Below are positions 16,855 to 25,360 of a DNA stretch of 64,000 nt, in pieces. Where the stretch lies: NCBI GenBank assembly GCA_017941035.1, contig JAGAXG010000002.1:1-64000 (forward strand), written 5' to 3'. The stretch comes from a bacterium. GTDB taxonomy: Bacteria; Cyanobacteriota; Vampirovibrionia; Gastranaerophilales; Gastranaerophilaceae. Position numbers and translations under genes: made by a program. Positions within the stretch are counted from its first letter, which is position 1, and every line of letters starts with the position of its first letter. The notes beneath the pieces were generated by a model. The model was not told the origin of the DNA and made no database searches. It saw nothing but the letters and a program-made list of their open reading frames with translations.

Positions 16855-17548
16855 GAATTTTTCCCATTTCCATCAAGCGCATTTTTAATAATTCATTTTC
16901 TTTGGTTAATTCTTTTATCTTTTTTTCATATTCATCAATTAAAGTGATTTTGGGAACTTCATTATGATCAAGAATAAATCTTTTTTTTGCCTCTTCTTTT
17001 ATTGAAAGAATAATATCAAGTTGTTTTTGAGAGATTAAACCAAGTTCTATTAAAGATTGTCCGAATTTTTTATTATGTTTTTTTGCTCTGTGTTCGTAAT
17101 TTAAAACAGCGTCATCAAGTTGTGCTTCAGAAATAATACCGTCTTGGACAAAATATTCCCCTGTTCTGAATTTTCCTGCTAAAAATCCGGCAATATTAAT
17201 TATTTGAGAATTGTCAGGGAGTTGTATAAATCCCTCGTCCAGTCCGAACAAAAAATAATTTGCAATTTCTTCCATTGACATATAAGTATTAAGAGCCATT
17301 TCAGATATACTTATTCCTTGATCACAGTATTCAAGTATGTTATAAATATTTTGATCAAAATTAGATTTTTTATAGTCAAGTTCGCATTTACCTTTATCTG
17401 TTAATTTAGGTTTATATGTCGCAAAAATATAAGCTAAATCATTACTAGGATTAACTTCTTTTGAAAGATTTATATAAATAATTTCTTTTATCCAAGTAGG
17501 AAAATTTGATATTTTATTTAAAAATTTTTCTAAAAAATTTCTTTGCAC
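16847..17548 (-). CDS. Hypothetical with MshEN/GspE-N-like domain
   Basis: The 233-residue protein has an uncharacterised N-terminal half (about 1-120), and then a MshEN- or GspE-N-like pair of short helical repeats: GEYFVQDGIISEAQLDDAVL (about 130-149) and FGQSLIELGLISQKQLDIIL (about 161-180). In pilus and secretion ATPases such repeats bind cyclic di-GMP. The C-terminus is a coiled coil (EKKIKELTKENELLKMRLME). The start is a GTG with GGAG about 13 bases upstream. Cyclic di-GMP binding is inferred only. Confidence 0.55.
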   Translation of the reverse strand: MQRNFLEKFLNKISNFPTWIKEIIYINLSKEVNPSNDLAYIFATYKPKLTDKGKCELDYKKSNFDQNIYNILEYCDQGISISEMALNTYMSMEEIANYFLFGLDEGFIQLPDNSQIINIAGFLAGKFRTGEYFVQDGIISEAQLDDAVLNYEHRAKKHNKKFGQSLIELGLISQKQLDIILSIKEEAKKRFILDHNEVPKITLIDEYEKKIKELTKENELLKMRLMEMGKIHE

Positions 17549-17611
17549 TTAATTTGTATCTCCAAAAGTATTCTACCACTAAATTTTCATTCTTCAAATA
17601 TGTTAACTAAG

Positions 17612-17639
17612 TTGATTTATTTTTTCGTGGGGGTAAAAT
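17612..17639 (+). promoter_or_regulatory. Promoter TTGATT-N16-TAAAAT
   Basis: TTGATT at 17612-17617 and TAAAAT at 17634-17639 are 16 bases apart. The predicted start is near 17646, just before the AAGGAG ribosome site of the gene at 17669. Confidence 0.65.
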
Positions 17640-17668
17640 ATACTTAAAGCATAAGAAGGAGATAATTT

Positions 17669-18901
17669 ATGGATAATATAAAAATATTCGGTATTAAAAA
17701 ATCTGTATGGTTATGGGTTTTAATGATACTTGGGTTTATTGTAACAATAGATTTAGCATATATTTATTATCAAGCAAACTTCAATCAAAATGCACTTCCA
17801 AGCTTTTGTGTTGTTAATGATTTTATTGATTGCGATGGTGTTGCAAAAACTACTGAATCACAATTTTTTGGAGTACCTCTTGCATACTGGGGATTATTTT
17901 TGTACGCATTTATGATGATACTTATGCTTGCTGATAAGTTAAAAAATTTCAAATTGCTTAAATTTCTAGAAGTATTTAAAAATAAATATCACTATATCGC
18001 AACATTGGGTATTATTTCATTCATTATTTCAATGTCACTTTTGGGTGTAAGTTTGATGGGAATACACAAACTTTGTATAATGTGTGCGGTTACTTATGTA
18101 ATTAATCTGTTTATAGGTCTTGTTTCTGCTGATGGAATTGAAGGACATTTTTTAGGTGCGTTTAAACAAAGTGTTAAAGATTTTGCAGATGCATTAAAAC
18201 CTATATCTTACAGAATTGCGTTTATTGTGGTAATGATTTGTGCATGTGGATTTTTAACCTGGACTTATGAGAGTGCAAAATTTTCTCCTGCATTACAAAG
18301 TGAAAGAAATTTTGGAGAATTTGCACATACTAAAATAAACAAATATTCTATTAAAGGTAATATTCTTGGTTCTGATGCAAAAGATGCTGTTGTATTAGAA
18401 GTTTATTCTGATTATAAATGTCCTATATGTGCAGTCGGGAATAGAATGGTACACAAACTTGTAAGAGATTTTACAAATGTTAGAGTTGAACACAAAAACT
18501 TGCCGCTTGATACTTCTTGTAATAAAAATTTAAAACAGCCATTCCATCAAGGTTCTTGTATACTTGCACAGTATGGCCTCGCAGCAAGAAATCAGGGGAA
18601 ATTTTGGGAAGTAGAATCTTTATTATTTGATGTTTCTCCTTCAACAGAATCTCAGATTTTAGAATTGTTGAAAAATTCTGGATTCGGATTGGATATGGAT
18701 AAATTGCAGAAAGATGCACACAGTATTGATGTTGAACGTGAAATTCAAGCCGATATCAATTATGCTATGTCAAGAGGGATGATTGGAACACCTGCAATGA
18801 AACTCGATAATGATTTTCAGATGGGTATGAAAGGTTATACTACCTTAAAAGAATGGGTTATAAAACATGGCGGACAACCAAAACACCACTTGTTTGAATA
18901 A
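17669..18901 (+). CDS. VKOR-DsbA disulfide-forming fusion protein
   Basis: The 410-residue membrane protein joins a vitamin K epoxide reductase-like domain (about residues 12-170) to a thioredoxin-fold DsbA-like domain (about 225-405). The VKOR part has several membrane segments, the loop cysteines C46 and C55 (SFCVVNDFIDC) and the quinone-proximal CIMC motif (about 136-139). The DsbA-like part has the active-site YKCPICA (about 249-255) and a cis-proline region GTPAMKL near 373. Such fusions oxidise periplasmic cysteines and pass electrons to quinone, replacing DsbB. Cyanobacteria and relatives commonly use this arrangement. An AAGGAG site precedes the ATG. Confidence 0.9.
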   Translation: MDNIKIFGIKKSVWLWVLMILGFIVTIDLAYIYYQANFNQNALPSFCVVNDFIDCDGVAKTTESQFFGVPLAYWGLFLYAFMMILMLADKLKNFKLLKFLEVFKNKYHYIATLGIISFIISMSLLGVSLMGIHKLCIMCAVTYVINLFIGLVSADGIEGHFLGAFKQSVKDFADALKPISYRIAFIVVMICACGFLTWTYESAKFSPALQSERNFGEFAHTKINKYSIKGNILGSDAKDAVVLEVYSDYKCPICAVGNRMVHKLVRDFTNVRVEHKNLPLDTSCNKNLKQPFHQGSCILAQYGLAARNQGKFWEVESLLFDVSPSTESQILELLKNSGFGLDMDKLQKDAHSIDVEREIQADINYAMSRGMIGTPAMKLDNDFQMGMKGYTTLKEWVIKHGGQPKHHLFE

Positions 18902-19430
18902 AAGAATTTTACTGCACGCATGTTGTGGTATTTGTTCGGGTTATCCCATATCTTTATTGAAAGATATGGGATATTCCGTTACTGTATATTTTTATAATCC
19001 GAACATTTCCCCTGAAAAAGAATATCAAAAACGACTGGATGCAGAAAAAAAACTTTGTAAATATTTTAATTGTGAACTGATTGTCGGGGAATATGAACCT
19101 GAAGTTTATTATGAATATGTTAAAGGTCTCGAAAAAGAACCTGAAAAAGGAAAAAGATGTGATAAATGCTTTGAATTAAGACTTCAAAAATGCGCAGATT
19201 TAGCAAAAAAATTAGGTATAAATGAATTTACGACTTCAATGACTATAAGTCCTCATAAAAACTATGACAAACTAACATTAATCGGAGAAAAAATCGCTCA
19301 AAATTCAGATTTAACTTATGTTTCTATAAATTTTAGAAAACAAGACGGCTTCTTAAAAACTAATCAAATTTCTAAATCCTTAAATCTTTATCGGCAAAAT
19401 TACTGTGGATGTAAATTTGCACATAGGTAA
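18867..19430 (+). CDS. queH: Epoxyqueuosine reductase QueH
   Basis: QueH reduces epoxyqueuosine to queuosine at the wobble base of GUN-anticodon tRNAs and is unrelated to the cobalamin enzyme QueG. The 187-residue protein has LLHACCGICSGYP (about residues 15-27), KRCDKCFELRL (about 92-102), TTSMTISPHKNYDKL (about 122-136) and the terminal YRQNYCGCKFA. These are the Fe-S and metal cysteines of the family. Its 5' end overlaps the VKOR fusion by 35 bases. The ATG at 18867 is used here, and an in-frame TTG at 18894 is a weaker alternative. Confidence 0.92.
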   Translation: MADNQNTTCLNKRILLHACCGICSGYPISLLKDMGYSVTVYFYNPNISPEKEYQKRLDAEKKLCKYFNCELIVGEYEPEVYYEYVKGLEKEPEKGKRCDKCFELRLQKCADLAKKLGINEFTTSMTISPHKNYDKLTLIGEKIAQNSDLTYVSINFRKQDGFLKTNQISKSLNLYRQNYCGCKFAHR

Positions 19431-19484
19431 AGGAATTTAGTTTATTTTTGTAAGTATACAAAATATACTGTAATTTTACAAAAT

Positions 19485-20444
19485 TTACATCATACCTTTT
19501 CTGTTAAAGAAGAATGCAGCAATACAAGTAGCAGTAACAGAAATAATAATAACAATCATAAATCCGAAAGGATTGCTCCCAAATGGCATAGGAACATTCA
19601 TTCCCCAAAAACTTCCTATCATGGTAGGTATTGACATTATAATTGTAATTGCGGCCAAAAATCTCATAACAAGGTTCAAATTATTATTAATTATAGAAGC
19701 CAAACAATCCATCATGCTTTCTAAAATCGTTCTGTGCATCTCAACCATTTCTGATGCCTGTTTATTTTCAATAATGACATCTTCAAGCATATCAATATCA
19801 TCTTCTGTAAATTTGATTATAGATTGTAAATTTCCTGTATTAGCATTTACCATTCTTAAAAGTTTTTGTAATACAAGTTGGTTATCTTTCAATGCGGTTG
19901 TAAAATATACCAAAGATTTTTGTATTTCCATTAATTGAAATAGCGCTTTATTATTAGTTGTTTTTCTTAATGAATCTTCAATATTATCTGTTTGTTTATT
20001 GATAATATTTAAATATCTCAAATAAAATTTAGCAGCTCTGAACAAAATGGATAACATAAAATTGGCTTTTTCACGTGTATCAAAAAACTTAGAAGTATCA
20101 GCATTAAATGAACTGATTATTTTATTTTCGTGAGAACAAACCGTAATCATGCTTTCCGGGGTGAAAATCAAACCTAAAGGTAAGGTGTCAAAATTCCCTT
20201 CATCATCCATAACAGGTACGTTTGTAATGACTAAAAGGTTCCCGTCTTCAAAATCCATACGAGATAATTCGTCTGCGTCTAAGGAATTATTTAAGAAACT
20301 TTCATCTAATCCTAAAACTAAAGAAACTTGCTGAATTTCTTCTCTTGTAGGATTAACCAAATTAAACCAAGAACCAGAAACAGCTTCATTTAAATCTAAT
20401 TGTTTTAATGTTCCGTCATCTTGTGTTTTTGATATTTCTAACAT
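19485..20444 (-). CDS. corA: CorA-type magnesium/cobalt transporter
   Basis: The 319-residue protein fits the CorA family of pentameric divalent-cation channels in the inner membrane. A long acidic N-terminal cytoplasmic domain (about 1-255) is followed by two membrane segments: MRFLAAITIIMSIPTMIGSF (about 256-275), ending in the pore signature GMNVPMP, and a final segment IVIIISVTATCIAAFFF before the short basic tail. AGGAG lies upstream of the ATG. No Mg2+ riboswitch is seen in the 134-base gap to the next gene. Confidence 0.9.
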   Translation of the reverse strand: MLEISKTQDDGTLKQLDLNEAVSGSWFNLVNPTREEIQQVSLVLGLDESFLNNSLDADELSRMDFEDGNLLVITNVPVMDDEGNFDTLPLGLIFTPESMITVCSHENKIISSFNADTSKFFDTREKANFMLSILFRAAKFYLRYLNIINKQTDNIEDSLRKTTNNKALFQLMEIQKSLVYFTTALKDNQLVLQKLLRMVNANTGNLQSIIKFTEDDIDMLEDVIIENKQASEMVEMHRTILESMMDCLASIINNNLNLVMRFLAAITIIMSIPTMIGSFWGMNVPMPFGSNPFGFMIVIIISVTATCIAAFFFNRKGMM

Positions 20445-20578
20445 AAGAAGGGCTCCTGCTAATCTTTACAAATATATTAAACTATATACAAATATCAATT
20501 TCAATACTATAAAAAAATGAGTTTTAAATATTCTATATTTGTTTTATTATACTAATATATAAAAATAGGGGATAAATA

Positions 20579-21532
20579 ATGGGTAAAAGAATAGGTATTG
20601 ATGTAGGCGGAACAAATGTTAAAATAGCTTTAGTAGATGATAAAGGAAAAATTATTTATTCAAACAGTGTTCCAACTTATGCCAAAATGGGTTATGAATA
20701 CACTGTTAATAATATAAAACAATCTATTAGAGATTTAATGAAAGAAACTAGTACTGATGAAAAATCAATTGAGGGTATAGGCTTTGATTTCCCTGGACAA
20801 ATTGATTATAAAAACGGAATTGTAAAGCTTGCTCCAAATATTCCAGGCTGGGTGAATGTACCGATTGCAAAAATGATAGAAGATGAATTTCATATCCCTA
20901 CAAAAATTGATAATGATGTGAGATGTGCAGCATTGGGAGAGTTAAAATTTGGAGCAGGGCAGGGTTGTGAAAATTTTATTTGTATAACTGTCGGAACAGG
21001 TATTGGCTCAGGAATAGTGATTAATGGTCAATTAGTTCGCGGGGCTTCAAATGCTGCAGGTGAAATTGGACATATAAAACTTAAAATGAAAGATGGTCCA
21101 ATTTGCGGATGCGGTGATACCGGATGTTTGGAAGCTTATGCTTCAGGTCCTTCTATTGTTGCGATGGCACAAGACTATATAAAAGGCGGTAAATCCACTA
21201 AATTTAGGGAACTTGCCGGCGTAGATGGAGAAATTACACCATACTTAGTTGCAAAAGCAGCAGAAGCCGGTGACCCTGTTGCAAAACGTATTTTTGAAAT
21301 TATGGGCGAATATATAGGTATAGGTTTGACAAGTGTAATAAATCTTTTAAATCCTGAAAAAGTTATTATAGGTGGTGGAGTAGCTGAATGTGGAGAGCTT
21401 TTGTTAGAACCAATAAGACGTACTGTAAAACAAAGAGCAATGGTTGTAGCAGGAGAAACAGTCCAAATTGTACCGGCACAGCTTGGTAATAGTGCAGGTG
21501 TAATTGGTGCAAGTATGCTCATTGAGGAGTAA
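20579..21532 (+). CDS. ROK-family glucokinase-like sugar kinase
   Basis: The 317-residue protein has the ATP-binding IGIDVGGTNVKIALVD (residues 4-19), IDNDVRCAALGEL near 113, TVGTGIGSGIV near 138, GEIGHI near 161 and the zinc/ROK signature CGCGDTGCLEAYAS (about 178-191). These mark a ROK sugar kinase. Glucose is the likely substrate by similarity to GlcK, but other hexoses are possible. It has no DNA-binding domain, so it is not a ROK repressor. AGGGG precedes the ATG. It is followed after six bases by ffh. Confidence 0.87.
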   Translation: MGKRIGIDVGGTNVKIALVDDKGKIIYSNSVPTYAKMGYEYTVNNIKQSIRDLMKETSTDEKSIEGIGFDFPGQIDYKNGIVKLAPNIPGWVNVPIAKMIEDEFHIPTKIDNDVRCAALGELKFGAGQGCENFICITVGTGIGSGIVINGQLVRGASNAAGEIGHIKLKMKDGPICGCGDTGCLEAYASGPSIVAMAQDYIKGGKSTKFRELAGVDGEITPYLVAKAAEAGDPVAKRIFEIMGEYIGIGLTSVINLLNPEKVIIGGGVAECGELLLEPIRRTVKQRAMVVAGETVQIVPAQLGNSAGVIGASMLIEE

Positions 21533-21538
21533 ATGTAG

Positions 21539-22921
21539 ATGTTTGATAATTTGAGTGAAAAACTTCAAAGTATAATAGCAAAAACGCAAGGTCAAGAGCT
21601 GACTCAAGATAATATGCAAGAAGCTTTGCGAGAAATTAGACGTGCGCTTTTGGAAGCTGATGTCAATTTACGTGTAGTAAAAGCTTTTATATCTTCAATC
21701 AAAGATAAAGCTGAAGGTGAAAATGTTTTACAAGGTGTAAACCCTGGGCAACAGCTTGTAAAAATAGTTAATGATGAACTTGTTGAGCTTTTGGGTAAAG
21801 AATTGAAGCCTTTGGATTTATCCGGCCATCCGTCTATTATTATGATGCTTGGGCTTCAAGGTTCCGGGAAAACGACTTCAAGTGCAAAACTAGCCGTTAA
21901 ATTAAAAAAAGAAGGTAAAAATCCTTTATTAGTCGCATGTGATGTTTATAGACCAGCCGCAATAACTCAATTGCAAACTCTTGGAAAAGAAATTGGATGT
22001 GAAGTATTCACAATTTCAGATTCTAAAGATGTTCAAAATATCGTACAAAGTTCTATAAGTTATGCAAAAGAAAACGGTTTCAATGTAATAATTCTTGATA
22101 CCGCAGGACGTTTGCAAATTGATACTGATATGATGGCTGAACTTTTAATTATAGACAGAGTATTTCGCCCTAATGAAAAACTTCTTGTCATTGATGCAAT
22201 GACCGGTCAAGAAGCTGTTCATGTCGCAGAAAACTTTGATGCACAAATCGGTTTAACAGGTTTGGTTTTGACAAAACTTGACGGTGATTCAAGAGGCGGT
22301 TCTGCACTTTCAGTTGTTTACTGTACAGGAAAACCTATTAAATTGACAGGTACAGGAGAAAAATTAAATGCTCTTGAAAATTTTTATCCTGAGCGAATGG
22401 CAACTAGAATTTTAGGAATGGGAGATATTGTTTCTCTTGTTGAACGTGCTCAGGAAGCTTTTGATGAAAAAGAGGCTATAAAACTTCAAGAAAAAATGCT
22501 TAATGAACAATTCAACTATAATGATTATTTGAATATGCAAAGTCAAATGAAGATGTTTGGATCTTTGGACCAGCTTTTAGGTATGATTCCAGGGATGAAA
22601 ATAAAAAAAGAAGACAGAGAGTTAATTTCTCATAAAGGAGAAGAAGAATTTAGAAAAATAGAAGTGTTTATTCAAAGTATGACTCCTGAAGAACGTGAAA
22701 ATCCTGAAATAATGAATTCAAGCAGAAAAAAAAGAATAGCAAAAGGCTGTGGTATGGATTTGCATACTGTAAATCTATATGTCAAAAATTTTGAGCAAAT
22801 GCGCAAAATGATGGGAGGGATGAAAAAAATGACTAAAATGTTTGGAGGATTCGGGCAAGGGAAATCAGGGAAAGCTAAAGCTATGGTTCAAGCAATGAAA
22901 ATGATGAAAAAATTTAAATAA
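21539..22921 (+). CDS. ffh: Signal recognition particle protein Ffh
   Basis: Ffh binds signal sequences and SRP RNA and targets nascent membrane proteins to FtsY. The 460-residue protein has the N domain (1-85), the G domain with GLQGSGKTTSSAKL (about 103-116), DVYRPAA near 138, DTAGR near 190 and TKLDGDSRGGSAL near 246. The C-terminal M domain is methionine-rich and basic (MRKMMGGMKKMTKMFGG, QAMKMMKKF). A GAGGAG site overlaps the end of the upstream kinase gene. No SRP RNA was recognised nearby. A terminator follows. Confidence 0.96.
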   Translation: MFDNLSEKLQSIIAKTQGQELTQDNMQEALREIRRALLEADVNLRVVKAFISSIKDKAEGENVLQGVNPGQQLVKIVNDELVELLGKELKPLDLSGHPSIIMMLGLQGSGKTTSSAKLAVKLKKEGKNPLLVACDVYRPAAITQLQTLGKEIGCEVFTISDSKDVQNIVQSSISYAKENGFNVIILDTAGRLQIDTDMMAELLIIDRVFRPNEKLLVIDAMTGQEAVHVAENFDAQIGLTGLVLTKLDGDSRGGSALSVVYCTGKPIKLTGTGEKLNALENFYPERMATRILGMGDIVSLVERAQEAFDEKEAIKLQEKMLNEQFNYNDYLNMQSQMKMFGSLDQLLGMIPGMKIKKEDRELISHKGEEEFRKIEVFIQSMTPEERENPEIMNSSRKKRIAKGCGMDLHTVNLYVKNFEQMRKMMGGMKKMTKMFGGFGQGKSGKAKAMVQAMKMMKKFK

Positions 22922-22954
22922 TAATTGATTTAATTATAATATATATATATAAAA

Positions 22955-22990
22955 AAGCCGTTGCAAGAGAATATCTGCAACGGCTTAAAA
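22955..22990. terminator. Bidirectional intrinsic terminator
   Basis: AAGCCGTTGCA pairs with TGCAACGGCTT across a ten-base loop, with A-rich and T/A-rich flanks. It separates the converging ffh and hpf genes. Confidence 0.8.
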
Positions 22991-23008
22991 TCGATTTATA
23001 ATAAAAAT

Positions 23009-23347
23009 TTATTCTGCTTCACGAACGTCTCTTATAGACTCTTTACTTGAAGATATATTTTTATCTTTAAATTTTGTAATTTGTCTTGCAAATTTGTCTG
23101 CTAATAAATCAATACTAGCATACATTGATTCTGCCGCTTCTTCTGAATGAATTGAGCCGGCATTAGTTTTACAAACCAATTCTGCAACATGTTTTCCTTC
23201 TGCTGCAGGGTTTTTAATTACGGTTAAAACAACATCAATCCCTTGGATTTGATCATAACGAGTAGCGACTTTGCCGATTTTTTCTTTTACATAAGCTTTT
23301 ATTGCGTCTGTAATTTCAATGTTTTTTCCGTTTACATGAATATGCAT
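23009..23347 (-). CDS. hpf: Ribosome hibernation factor (short HPF/RaiA family)
   Basis: The 112-residue protein fits the sigma-54 modulation/S30EA family: MHIHVNGKNIEITDAIKAYVKEKIGKV at the start, then VVLTVIKNPAAEGKHVAELVC and SEEAAESMYASIDLLADKFARQITKFKDK. It lacks the C-terminal dimerisation domain of the long form, so it resembles short HPF or RaiA, which stabilises idle ribosomes. A GGAGG site precedes the ATG. It converges on ffh across the terminator. Confidence 0.88.
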   Translation of the reverse strand: MHIHVNGKNIEITDAIKAYVKEKIGKVATRYDQIQGIDVVLTVIKNPAAEGKHVAELVCKTNAGSIHSEEAAESMYASIDLLADKFARQITKFKDKNISSSKESIRDVREAE

Positions 23348-23422
23348 TTAAAATCCTCCGTTTTCTATAACGATACTCATTCAGTATAACACAGAAAAAG
23401 TAATTTTTAAAGCCCTTATTTA

Positions 23423-23677
23423 TTATTCTTCTGTTAAGAATTGTTGTAATTCAACGTCAGGAGTTCCAATTACTCTTACGAGTTCCAAAACGGATGCTTT
23501 CATTTGACATTTTTGTGATGAACCACTGAAGAAATCTTTATAAAAACATCCTTCACAATTACATCCTCTTTTATAACATTCAACAGCTGTGGTAGTCCAT
23601 CTTCTTACTGCAACAGCTCTGCCCATATCTCTACTTCTAAACAACTTATATAATCTCCAATTTTTTACTAATCCCAC
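23423..23677 (-). CDS. Small cysteine-rich conserved-looking protein
   Basis: The 84-residue protein has a basic, tryptophan-containing N-terminus (VKNWRLYKLFRSRDMGRAVAV) and a compact cysteine group CYKRGCNCEGCFY (about residues 34-46) with a further cysteine in SQKCQMKA. It ends VLELVRVIGTPDVELQQFL. The cysteines suggest a metal or Fe-S site, but I do not recognise the family. The start appears to be GTG with no clear ribosome site, so the N-terminus is uncertain. Confidence 0.6.
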   Translation of the reverse strand: MGLVKNWRLYKLFRSRDMGRAVAVRRWTTTAVECYKRGCNCEGCFYKDFFSGSSQKCQMKASVLELVRVIGTPDVELQQFLTEE

Positions 23678-23863
23678 GGCACATTTTTAATCAATACCGA
23701 AATATATCCCCTAAAGCCGTTATATCAATGTCTTTCGACATTCATAATTCAATTATAGAAAATAAGGATAATTTTTCAAGAGCCAAACATGATGTTATGA
23801 AGTTTTGTAACATCCCCTTAAATCCCTTATATAATGGGCTTTAGCTATTTTAAATGTCCCCTG

Positions 23864-23885
23864 AAAGCATGTCCTATCATGCTTT
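23864..23885. repeat. 8-bp hairpin
   Basis: AAAGCATG pairs perfectly with CATGCTTT across a six-base loop and a T follows the stem. It is the first of three consecutive hairpins. Confidence 0.55.
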
Positions 23886-23905
23886 TGAGTCTTATTTGTA
23901 CTGTT

Positions 23906-23929
23906 AAAACCATGTCGTGACATGGTTTT
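23906..23929. terminator. Terminator-like hairpin
   Basis: AAAACCATGTC pairs with GACATGGTTTT with almost no loop, and a short T-run follows on the plus strand. It could end a short transcript from either side. Confidence 0.5.
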
Positions 23930-23980
23930 TGCTGATTCAAAGTATTATTAAGTTTTGTAAAATATTTTAAATACCTGCCA

Positions 23981-24009
23981 AAAAGGCATGACAAATAGTC
24001 ATGCCTTTT
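23981..24009. terminator. Terminator-like 12-bp hairpin
   Basis: AAAAGGCATGAC pairs perfectly with GTCATGCCTTTT across a five-base loop. The A-run and T-run make it usable in both directions. Confidence 0.6.
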
Positions 24010-24072
24010 CGGTTGCGACAATATTTATTTTACAAATTCATGCTGGTTTTGTAAAAAAAATAATATTGTGCA

Positions 24073-24138
24073 AATGTATCCAACCACATGTTGCATGTCC
24101 GTTAAAGTCACGGTGTAACTTGGTTTGCGGGATACATT
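24073..24138 (+). ncRNA. Candidate small structured RNA (three-way junction)
   Basis: AATGTATCC at 24073-24081 pairs perfectly with GGATACATT at 24130-24138. Inside lie ACATG-TTG-CATGT and CCGT-TAAAGTC-ACGG hairpins, giving a small branched fold of about 66 bases. The strand is not certain because both strands can fold. It does not match tRNA, SRP RNA, 6S or tmRNA features that I know, and it could be chance. Confidence 0.3.
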
Positions 24139-24260
24139 ATTATTTTAAAAAAAATTTTACGCTTTTTTATCCGTCAAAATACTAATATTTTATATCATTC
24201 TTTTGTCAGATGTTATTTTAACTTTTAAGTCAAACAATTTTATTTATAAAGGAGAGCTTT

Positions 24261-24662
24261 ATGGTTTGCAAAATGTTATTTTTTGATTATTCAGATAATG
24301 AAAAATCTTTTTTTAAAAAAAATAAAGCTGATAATTATGATATTAAATTTTTCAATTTCAGCTTAAATGAAAAAACTTTAAATAAACTGAATATAGAAGA
24401 CATAGAACTGGCAAACTCCATAAACATTTCAAATAATTCGAAAATAAATAACAATATTCTAAAGAATTTTAAAAATCTTCGTGTAATTGCAACACGTTCA
24501 AAAAATGTAGATCATATTGATTTAAAGTCTTGTATAAATAGAAATATTGCTGTTGTTAATGTTGAAGATTATAAAGAAAATGCGCCCCTTTATAATTTAA
24601 ATATTTCAATAAAAGGTATTACAAATACATTATGCGGATGTAAAGAATATAGAATTGTTTAG
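24261..24662 (+). pseudogene. Truncated D-2-hydroxyacid dehydrogenase (N-terminal part)
   Basis: The 133-residue frame reads like the first catalytic subdomain of a D-lactate or D-2-hydroxyacid dehydrogenase: KNLRVIATRSKNVDHIDLKSCINRNIAVVNVEDY (split by the usual turn) matches the family up to the point where the NAD-binding domain should begin. After KENAP the sequence becomes NLNISIKGITNTLCGCKEYRIV and stops, about 200 residues short. It still has an AAAGGAG site and an intact start. A decayed gene is most likely; a short regulatory relative is less likely. Confidence 0.6.
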
Positions 24663-25321
24663 TTCTTAATCATAATTTGAGAAGATATTGTTCCAAAAAT
24701 AAAATCTTTACGTGTAATATATTCAAATCCGCATTCGCCAAATTCTTCAATTAGCGCATCCGGTTCAGGGAAGTTATTTTTTGAATTTATCAAATAACTG
24801 TAATTTTCTTCATCTTTTTCAAGTATTTTTGCGAGTTTTGGTATAAATAAATCAAATAATTTGCTTCCAAAATTATGTTTACCAAAATCAAGATGTAAAA
24901 ATTTTCCGTCATGTTTCAAAACACGAAATATTTCTTTTATAGCTTTATCGCGATCTTCTATATTTCTTAGTCCAAAACCTGCTGTTACGTAGTCAAATTC
25001 TTCATCTTTAAATGGTAAATATGTACAATCTCCAAGCATAAAAGCTTTATTTGGATTTTTTAATTTCGCCAATTTTATCATTTCAGGTGAGCAATCAAGC
25101 CCTATTACTTTTGCAGTTTTGCCAATAATCTTTGTAAAATCACCTGTACCGCAGCAAATATCAAGAAGCATTGAATTAGGTTTAATACGAAGAGCTTCTA
25201 TTGATTTCTTTTTTACAAAATTGTGTATTCCAAAAGACATAATATTGTTCATTCTGTCGTAATATGGCGATATTTTATCAAACATTTTTCTTATTTTTTG
25301 AGGATTTTTATCAATATTCAT
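24659..25321 (-). CDS. ubiE: Demethylmenaquinone/ubiquinone C-methyltransferase family
   Basis: The 220-residue SAM-dependent methyltransferase has the UbiE/MenG start FDKISPYYDRMNNIMSFGIH (residues 14-33), SAM motif I LLDICCGTGDFTKI (about 53-66), GLDCSPEMIKLAK near 75, DEEFDYVTAGFGLRN near 107 and RVLKHDGKFLHLDFG near 134. The family methylates the quinone ring in the last steps of menaquinone or ubiquinone synthesis. No other quinone genes are adjacent, so the substrate is inferred. It is divergent from the DUF4127 gene, with 39 bases between the starts. Confidence 0.85.
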   Translation of the reverse strand: MNIDKNPQKIRKMFDKISPYYDRMNNIMSFGIHNFVKKKSIEALRIKPNSMLLDICCGTGDFTKIIGKTAKVIGLDCSPEMIKLAKLKNPNKAFMLGDCTYLPFKDEEFDYVTAGFGLRNIEDRDKAIKEIFRVLKHDGKFLHLDFGKHNFGSKLFDLFIPKLAKILEKDEENYSYLINSKNNFPEPDALIEEFGECGFEYITRKDFIFGTISSQIMIKN

Positions 25322-25348
25322 AATATTTACTTCGTTATCATTTTAGCA

Positions 25349-25354
25349 TACAAT
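25349..25354 (+). promoter_or_regulatory. Leaderless-type -10 box (TACAAT)
   Basis: TACAAT is followed by six T bases and the ATG at 25361. This fixes the start at 25361 rather than at the upstream in-frame codon at 25223, which lies inside the divergent methyltransferase gene. Confidence 0.6.
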
Positions 25355-25360
25355 TTTTTT

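Larger units (their letters stand above)
23678..24260. other. Gene-free, hairpin-rich intergenic region
   Basis: No supported protein gene occurs in these 583 bases. The region holds three perfect hairpins (23864-23885, 23906-23929 and 23981-24009), a possible branched RNA (24073-24138) and three copies of a GTTTTGTAA word near 23799, 23951 and 24043. The short open frame at 23988-24185 lies over the hairpins and lacks a start context. The ribosome site AAAGGAG for the next gene is at the right end. Confidence 0.7.

Noticed and set aside
24073-24138. tRNA-like cloverleaf
   Set aside because: The size and closing stem resemble a tRNA, but no T-arm or anticodon arm with conserved bases is present; it is kept only as a candidate structured RNA.
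23988-24185. 65-residue plus-strand frame over the hairpin region
   Set aside because: It starts inside a perfect hairpin, has no ribosome site, and its composition is not protein-like.
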